Assembly (NCBI RefSeq): GCF_030345705.1
Contig: NZ_JAUASW010000001.1
Span: forward strand, 1,922,001 to 1,986,000
Source: Pelomonas sp. SE-A7
Lineage (GTDB): Bacteria > Pseudomonadota > Gammaproteobacteria > Burkholderiales > Burkholderiaceae_C
DNA: 64,000 nt
Direction: 5' to 3'
Shown here: piece by piece, positions 59,163 through 64,000 of the stretch
Position numbering within the stretch: position 1 is the first letter of the stretch
Layout of the letters: each line of letters begins with the position of its first letter
Program-made: the position numbers and the translations under genes
The notes under the pieces: model-generated
What the model was told of the DNA's origin: nothing
Seen by the model: only the letters and a program-made list of their open reading frames with translations
Databases searched by the model: none

Positions 59163-61091
59163 TCACTTGGAGGTCGGCAAGAGGTACTTGTCCAGGAATT
59201 CCTTGATCTGGCGGTTGGCCTCGATCTGGTTCTTCTTCTTGGCAAAGCCATGGCCTTCGTCCGGGAACACCAGGTACTGGACCGGCACGCCGTTCTTCTT
59301 GACCGCCTCGACGATCTCGTCGCTCTCGGGCTTGATCACCCGCGGGTCGTTGGCGCCCTGGATCACCATCAGCGGCTTGCGGATCTCCTTGGCATGGAAC
59401 AGCGGCGAGGTGGCGATCAGGAAGTCCTTGTCCTTCACCGGATCGCCAATCTCCTGGTACAGGGCCTTGCGGAAGCTCTCCCAGTAGGGCGGGATGGATT
59501 CCAGCGTGCGCAGCCAGTTGCTGACGCCGAAGATGTCGACGCCGACCTTGAAGGCCTCGGGCCGGAAGGCCAGGGCCGCCAGCGTCATGTAGCCGCCGTA
59601 GCTGCCGCCCATGATGCCAATGCGCTCATGGTCGATCACGCCGGTCGAGGCCAGGTAGGTCTTGGCCTCGATGCAATCCCACAGCGGCTCGCGGCCATGC
59701 TTGCCGTCGTCGGCGGTGTAGAAGCTCTTGCCATAGCCCGAGCTGCCGCGGTTGTTGATGCCCAGCACTGCATAGCCGTGGTTGGCCAGGTACTGGGCCA
59801 GGGCGTTGTAGCCGCGCATGGTCTGGCCGCCGGGGCCGCCATGGACCAGCAGCACGGCCGGCACCTTGTGGGTCGGCGAAGCTTCCTTGGGCAGGTAGTA
59901 GACCGAGGGCACGACCATGCCGTCGAAGGACTTGAAGCGGACGATCCTGGCCTCGACCAGGTCGTTAGGGTCGATCTCCTTGCTCATGCTGCGGCTCAGC
60001 TGCGTGGTCTTCTTGCTGGCGAAGTCATGCACGAACAGGTTGTTGGGCGAGCGGTCGCCGTTCACGTAGAAGGCCATCTTGCCGCCGCTCTTGGAGAAGC
60101 TGACGCCGCGCAGCTCGCCCTCGGGCAGCTTGGGCAGCACCATGTCCTTCTCGTTTTCGCGGATGCGCGGCTGGATGCTGGCGTCGACGTTGACCCCGGT
60201 GACGCGGAAGCGGCCGTCGCGCGAGTAGTCGCTGTAGACGATGTCCCAGTCGGCCTTCTCCAGGTCGCTGACCTGGCCGCTGGCCAGGTCGTAGGCGATC
60301 AGGCGGCTGAACTCGCTGCCGTCGTTGGTGGTCAGCAGCAGGCGCTTGGAGGCCGGGTCGAAGGTGGCGGCGCCGTAGCTGGCCACGCCCTGGTGCGCCG
60401 TGATGTGCTTGCTGGTCTGGGTCTGCGTGTCGTAGAGGTAGACGTCCGAATCGGAGGTCGTGTTGGTCTTGCCCAGGGCCATCCAGCGGCCGTCGCGGCT
60501 GATGGCGCCGGCCGACATGCCGGTGTCGTTCTTATAGACCAGGGTGCGGGCGTAAGTCTTGGCGTCGTAGCGGTAGATGTCGAAGAAGCGCGGGTCACGC
60601 TCATTGCTGCTCACGTAGAAGGCGCTCAGGTCGCCGCTCCAGCCGGCGAACGAGGCCTTGAGCTTGTCGCCCGGCGTCAGGTCCTTCTCGCTGCCGTCCA
60701 GCTCGCGCACGTAGAGGTGGTTCTGCTCGTTGCCGCCCTGGTCGCGGGTGAACAGCACGCGGTCGTCGTCGGGGAAGTAGCCGACGGCGTAATGGCTCTC
60801 GGTCGTCGACTTGGTCAGCGCCACCGGTTCGCCGCCGCCAACGGCCACCGAGTAGACATTGAAGATGCCGGTGACATTGCTGGAGAACAGGATGCGCTTC
60901 TCGTCGGCGCTGAACGAGGCCCCGCCGACGGAGACCGTGGCCATGAACTGCTCGATGGTGTAGCGCTTGGGCGCCTTGGCCGCGGCCTTGGCTGCCGGCG
61001 TGGCCGCCAGCGCGGCCGGCGGCGTGAGGCTCAAGCCCAGGGCGGCGGCCATCAGGCTGGCGCCGAACATCTTCTTGTAGGCGGACTTCAT
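59163..61091 (-). CDS. Prolyl oligopeptidase family (S9) serine peptidase, secreted
   Basis: 642 residues. A signal peptide (MKSAYKKMFGASLMAAALGL ... LAA) leads to a beta-propeller (about 55-370) and then an alpha/beta hydrolase domain. The nucleophile elbow is GGSYGGYM, the catalytic Asp is in GANDPRV and the His in PDEGHGF; the oxyanion region is VLLVHGGPGG. The layout is that of periplasmic dipeptidyl or acylaminoacyl peptidases. Confidence 0.92.
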   Translation of the reverse strand: MKSAYKKMFGASLMAAALGLSLTPPAALAATPAAKAAAKAPKRYTIEQFMATVSVGGASFSADEKRILFSSNVTGIFNVYSVAVGGGEPVALTKSTTESHYAVGYFPDDDRVLFTRDQGGNEQNHLYVRELDGSEKDLTPGDKLKASFAGWSGDLSAFYVSSNERDPRFFDIYRYDAKTYARTLVYKNDTGMSAGAISRDGRWMALGKTNTTSDSDVYLYDTQTQTSKHITAHQGVASYGAATFDPASKRLLLTTNDGSEFSRLIAYDLASGQVSDLEKADWDIVYSDYSRDGRFRVTGVNVDASIQPRIRENEKDMVLPKLPEGELRGVSFSKSGGKMAFYVNGDRSPNNLFVHDFASKKTTQLSRSMSKEIDPNDLVEARIVRFKSFDGMVVPSVYYLPKEASPTHKVPAVLLVHGGPGGQTMRGYNALAQYLANHGYAVLGINNRGSSGYGKSFYTADDGKHGREPLWDCIEAKTYLASTGVIDHERIGIMGGSYGGYMTLAALAFRPEAFKVGVDIFGVSNWLRTLESIPPYWESFRKALYQEIGDPVKDKDFLIATSPLFHAKEIRKPLMVIQGANDPRVIKPESDEIVEAVKKNGVPVQYLVFPDEGHGFAKKKNQIEANRQIKEFLDKYLLPTSK

Positions 61092-61213
61092 TGTGTTTCT
61101 CGCTCCTATGGATGGGTGCCGGTCCCTGCCGGCTGGGCGCGACTATAGGAGCGGCCCACCCCCAGGCACAACCAATCCCCTGACAGGCTGCAGGATGGCG
61201 AGATGGACGGCGC

Positions 61214-62533
61214 TCAGCCGCGCCTGAAGCGGCTGCGCCCGGCCACGAAGGCCTGGGCCAAGTTGCGCTCGTCCGAGAGCAGCAGCCAGGCGAACACCCG
61301 CTCGTGCAGCTCGCGAGCCACGGTGTCCCGCTGCTCGGCCACCGGCCCATGGGCCCAGTCCCAGACGCAGACATCGGCCAGGCGGCCGGTCTCGAAGGAA
61401 CCGATCTCCTCGCCCAGGCCCAGGGCCTTGGCTGCGCCGCGGGTGGCCGAATGCAGGGCCGCCCAGGCCGACAGCCGCCGGCCGCCCAGCGCCTGCACCT
61501 TGTAGCCATCGGCCAGGGTGCGCTGCATGGACAGCGAGGTACCGCCCCCCACGTCGCTGGCACTGCTGACCGCGAAGCCGGCCTCGCGCGCCGCCGTCCA
61601 GTCGAACAGGCCGCTGCCGAGGAACAGGTTGGACGAAGGGCAATGGGCGATCTGGGCGCCGGTCCGGGCCAGCACGCGGCGGTCCGCCTCGTCCAGCCAG
61701 ATGCCATGGGCCAGCACGGCGCGCGGATGCAGAAGGCCCTCGCGGGCATAGACGTCCAGGTAGCTGCGCGCATCCGGGAACAGCTGGGCCACCCAGTCGA
61801 CCTCAGCCCGGTTCTCGGCCACATGGGTCTGCATGTACAGCGTGGGATCGGCCTTGCAAAGGGCGCCGGCCATGGCCAGCTGTTCGGGCGTGCTGGTGGG
61901 GGCGAAGCGCACGGTCACGGCATAGGCCAGGCGGTCGCGGCCATGGAAACGCTGGATCAGGTCCACGCAGTCGCGCTCGGCCTGGGCCACGTCGTCGCGC
62001 AGGCCGTCGGGTGCGTGGCGGTCCATCAGCACCTTGCCGGCGATCATGCGCATGCCGCGGCTACGGGCCGACTCGAACAAGGCCTCGGCCGAACCCTTGT
62101 GCACCGTCGGGAAGACCACGGCCGAGGTCGTGCCATGGGCCAGCAGCGCGTCGACGAAGCGCTCCGCGCCTTCATGGGCCACGGCCGGGTCGGCGTAGCG
62201 GCGCTCGGCCGGGAAGGTGTAGCGGTTCAGCCAGTCCAGCAGCTCGCTGCCATAGCTGGCGATCACGTCAAGTTGCGGGCAGTGGACATGGGTGTCTATG
62301 AAGCCCGGCAGTATCAGCTTGCCGGCGTGGTCGATGCGCTGGTACTCGGGCCCAGGCTCCTCGGCCTGGATGCCGGCGATGCGGCCCTGCTCGTCGATCA
62401 GCAGCCAGTGGTTGGGGCGGAAGCGCACGGCCGCATCGTCCTCGGCACCCCAGGCGGGGGCCGCCGAGAAATCGAGCAGGTCGCCACGAAGGGCTGTCTT
62501 TGCGGTCTGGGAGGTCTTCTGATTCATCGTCAT
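61214..62533 (-). CDS. guaD: Guanine deaminase
   Basis: 439 residues of the amidohydrolase superfamily. Landmarks are ILPGFIDTHVHCPQLDVIAS (HxH metal site), VFPTVHKGSAEALFESA, QTHVAENRAEVDWV (metal His), LAHGIWLDEADRRVL (metal His) and SASDVGGGTSLSM (metal Asp). It converts guanine to xanthine, the substrate of the xanthine dehydrogenase encoded nearby. Its ATG overlaps the LysR-gene stop (ATGA), so the regulator and the enzyme are translationally coupled. Confidence 0.93.
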   Translation of the reverse strand: MTMNQKTSQTAKTALRGDLLDFSAAPAWGAEDDAAVRFRPNHWLLIDEQGRIAGIQAEEPGPEYQRIDHAGKLILPGFIDTHVHCPQLDVIASYGSELLDWLNRYTFPAERRYADPAVAHEGAERFVDALLAHGTTSAVVFPTVHKGSAEALFESARSRGMRMIAGKVLMDRHAPDGLRDDVAQAERDCVDLIQRFHGRDRLAYAVTVRFAPTSTPEQLAMAGALCKADPTLYMQTHVAENRAEVDWVAQLFPDARSYLDVYAREGLLHPRAVLAHGIWLDEADRRVLARTGAQIAHCPSSNLFLGSGLFDWTAAREAGFAVSSASDVGGGTSLSMQRTLADGYKVQALGGRRLSAWAALHSATRGAAKALGLGEEIGSFETGRLADVCVWDWAHGPVAEQRDTVARELHERVFAWLLLSDERNLAQAFVAGRSRFRRG

Positions 62534-63510
62534 TCGGGTTTCACGCGGGCCGCGGCCGGCGCATTGGCCACCAGGCTGCGCGCCACTTCGCGCACCTGTT
62601 CTCGCAGCCAGCGCATGGGCGCGGCGGCGTGGCTGAGTTCATGCCAGAGCTGGTAGTAGGCCATGGGCGGAAAGGCCACCGGGCAGCGCAGCACCTTGAC
62701 CGGCAGATCACCCAGGTAGCGCGAGCAGAACAGCCGGCCGGTGGTCAGCACCAGCAGGCTGTCGGCCACCATCGCAGGCAGCTGGCCGAAATGGGCGCAA
62801 CGCACGGCGATACGGCGGCTCAGGCCCTGGTCGGTCAGGTGCTGGTCGATCACGCCGGGCTGGCCGGGGCTCAGCGGCATGGGCGCCAGGTGCTGGCAGG
62901 CCAGGTATTTGTCGACGGTCCAGCCGCGACCATTGCTGCGGGCCATCGGGTGCTTCTCGCTGACCAGGCAGACGACTTCGTCGCTGAGCAATCGGCCCAG
63001 ATGCAGCTCGGCCGGCGGCTGCAGCCAGTTGCCTATGACCAGGTCGACCTCACCGCGTGCCAGGCTGGCCCGGTAGTCGTACTCGGCCGACAGCGGCTGC
63101 AGGTCGAGCATCAGACCCGGCGACAGGCGCTGCAAACGGGCCACCAGGGTGGGCAGAAAAAGCGGATCGAGATAGTCGCTGGCGGCAATGCGCACCCTCA
63201 GCTCGGCCGAGGCCGGGTCGAAGCCGCTCTTGCGCCGGCGCTCGCCGAACAGCTGGTCGGCATCCTGCAAGAGGCGCTGGGCCGGGGCCAGCAGGTCCAG
63301 CGCGGCGGCCGTTGGCGTCATGCCGGCACCGCTGCGCACCAGCAGCGCATCGCCGGTGAGCGTGCGCAGCCGCCTCAGCTGGGCGCTGACGGCGGGCTGG
63401 CTCATGTGCAGACGCATCGCAGCCCGGGAAACGCTGCGCTCGGTGATCACGGTATGCAGGACACGGACGAGTTGAAGCTCGATCTTGTCGAAAGTCGCGC
63501 GCAAGCTCAT
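62530..63510 (-). CDS. LysR-type transcriptional regulator of purine catabolism
   Basis: 326 residues. The N-terminal winged HTH (LHTVITERSVSRAAMRLHMS followed by QPAVSAQLRRLR) and a two-lobed effector domain (ELRVRIAASDYLDPLFLPTL ... GEVDLVIGNW) are standard LysR, slightly longer than usual. It lies divergent from xdhA with 71 bases between starts and upstream of guaD. It therefore most likely controls xanthine/guanine degradation, with a purine or urate-related effector. Confidence 0.9.
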   Translation of the reverse strand: MSLRATFDKIELQLVRVLHTVITERSVSRAAMRLHMSQPAVSAQLRRLRTLTGDALLVRSGAGMTPTAAALDLLAPAQRLLQDADQLFGERRRKSGFDPASAELRVRIAASDYLDPLFLPTLVARLQRLSPGLMLDLQPLSAEYDYRASLARGEVDLVIGNWLQPPAELHLGRLLSDEVVCLVSEKHPMARSNGRGWTVDKYLACQHLAPMPLSPGQPGVIDQHLTDQGLSRRIAVRCAHFGQLPAMVADSLLVLTTGRLFCSRYLGDLPVKVLRCPVAFPPMAYYQLWHELSHAAAPMRWLREQVREVARSLVANAPAAARVKPE

Positions 63511-63581
63511 AAGCCTTGAGGCATGGTGGACATGCCCGGAATCGTATAGGCATCTTCGCCGCTTGCAGTTAAGGTCACGCG

Positions 63582-64000
63582 ATGGAATCCCGCGCGCGTC
63601 CCCTCCGTTTCTTCCACCGTGGCGAAATCCGCGAAATCAGCGGCCTGCCGGTCACGACCACGGTGCTGCAGTACCTGCGTGAGCACGCCCATTGCACCGG
63701 CACCAAGGAAGGCTGTGCCGAAGGCGATTGCGGCGCCTGCACCGTGCTGGTCGGCGAGCTGGACTCGCAGGGCGAGCTTCAACTCAAGAACGTCAACGCC
63801 TGCACCCAGTTCCTGCCCACGCTGGACGGCCAGGCCCTCTTGACGGTCGAGGACCTGGGCACGCCGGAGTCGCTGAACCCGGTCCAGCAGGCCTTGGTCG
63901 ATTGCCACGGCTCGCAATGCGGCTTCTGCACTCCCGGCTTCGCGATGACGCTGCAGGCCTGCTACGAGCGCCATGGCGAGGCCGGCACCCGCCCCAGCCG
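63582..64000 (+). CDS. xdhA: Xanthine dehydrogenase small subunit (5' part; runs off window)
   Basis: 139 codons are present. The plant-type [2Fe-2S] ferredoxin domain has Cys45, Cys50, Cys53 (GCAEGDCGACTVLVG) and Cys74 (VNACTQFL). The second [2Fe-2S] domain begins with Cys113 and Cys116 (GSQCGFCTPGFAMTLQ). The rest, including the FAD domain, lies beyond the window. AAGG precedes ATG 63582. The product oxidises hypoxanthine and xanthine to urate with XdhB. Confidence 0.93.
   Translation, partial: MESRARPLRFFHRGEIREISGLPVTTTVLQYLREHAHCTGTKEGCAEGDCGACTVLVGELDSQGELQLKNVNACTQFLPTLDGQALLTVEDLGTPESLNPVQQALVDCHGSQCGFCTPGFAMTLQACYERHGEAGTRPS

Noticed and set aside
59250..61148. 632-codon open frame on the plus strand
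   Set aside because: Antisense shadow of the S9 peptidase, which has a complete catalytic triad and signal peptide.

Overview
The window is high-GC chromosomal DNA of a betaproteobacterium, most likely order Burkholderiales in the Roseateles/Rubrivivax/Mitsuaria neighbourhood. This is inferred from a polyhydroxyalkanoate phasin with PhaR-like operators, the betaproteobacterial assimilatory sulfate cluster (ybiB - TSUP transporter - cysI - DUF934 - cysH - cysD - cysN - cobA), an Oar-like TonB receptor, a urease cluster with ureJ, and a PEP-CTERM tail. No species assignment is possible from the sequence alone.

Layout. 1-12 kb: thioesterase and HDAC-family deacetylase, phasin, Oar-like receptor, LON-domain protein, patatin lipoprotein, cupin, DUF4399 protein, DsbA-like oxidoreductase and a large Cache/HAMP/GAF/HD-GYP protein. 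12.3-20.1 kb: a complete sulfate-to-sulfide operon. It uses APS directly (iron-sulfur CysH, no cysC) and carries its own siroheme methyltransferase. 20.2-21.7 kb: ferredoxin and ferredoxin-NADP reductase. 21.8-24.1 kb: a TPP riboswitch ahead of a siderophore-receptor-like TonB protein, which is therefore probably a thiamin-regulated importer. 24.15-24.39 kb: two identical tRNA-Asn genes.

24.34-39.89 kb is a 15.5-kb genomic island inserted in the second tRNA-Asn. A 48-bp direct repeat of the tRNA 3' part bounds it, and the repeat is extended by a duplicated terminator. Its right end carries a tyrosine integrase, a PrimPol-helicase replication protein and an HNH nuclease, so it resembles an integrative satellite or mobilisable element. 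Its left end is AT-richer defence-type cargo: a membrane coiled-coil protein, a DUF2971 protein, a membrane-anchored Mrr-like nuclease, a COG4748 HsdR_N-type protein, an H-NS-like silencer and an XRE regulator. The best candidate for an undescribed system is a translationally coupled pair made of a ParA-type ATPase (28282-29319) and a class-III-cyclase-like protein (29323-30024) that keeps both metal-binding aspartates. A decayed third copy of the tRNA-Asn segment at 41837-41877 suggests an older insertion at the same place.

40-64 kb returns to core-like sequence: yjdM, an EAL phosphodiesterase, a tandem pair of near-identical 232-residue proteins, a lipoprotein, urease (ureA-J-B-C-E-F-G-D, followed by a PEP-CTERM remnant), an M28 peptidase, rsgA, a serine hydrolase, a TonB receptor, a cold-shock-domain membrane protein, an S9 peptidase, and a purine catabolism locus (LysR-guaD divergent from xdhA, which runs off the window).
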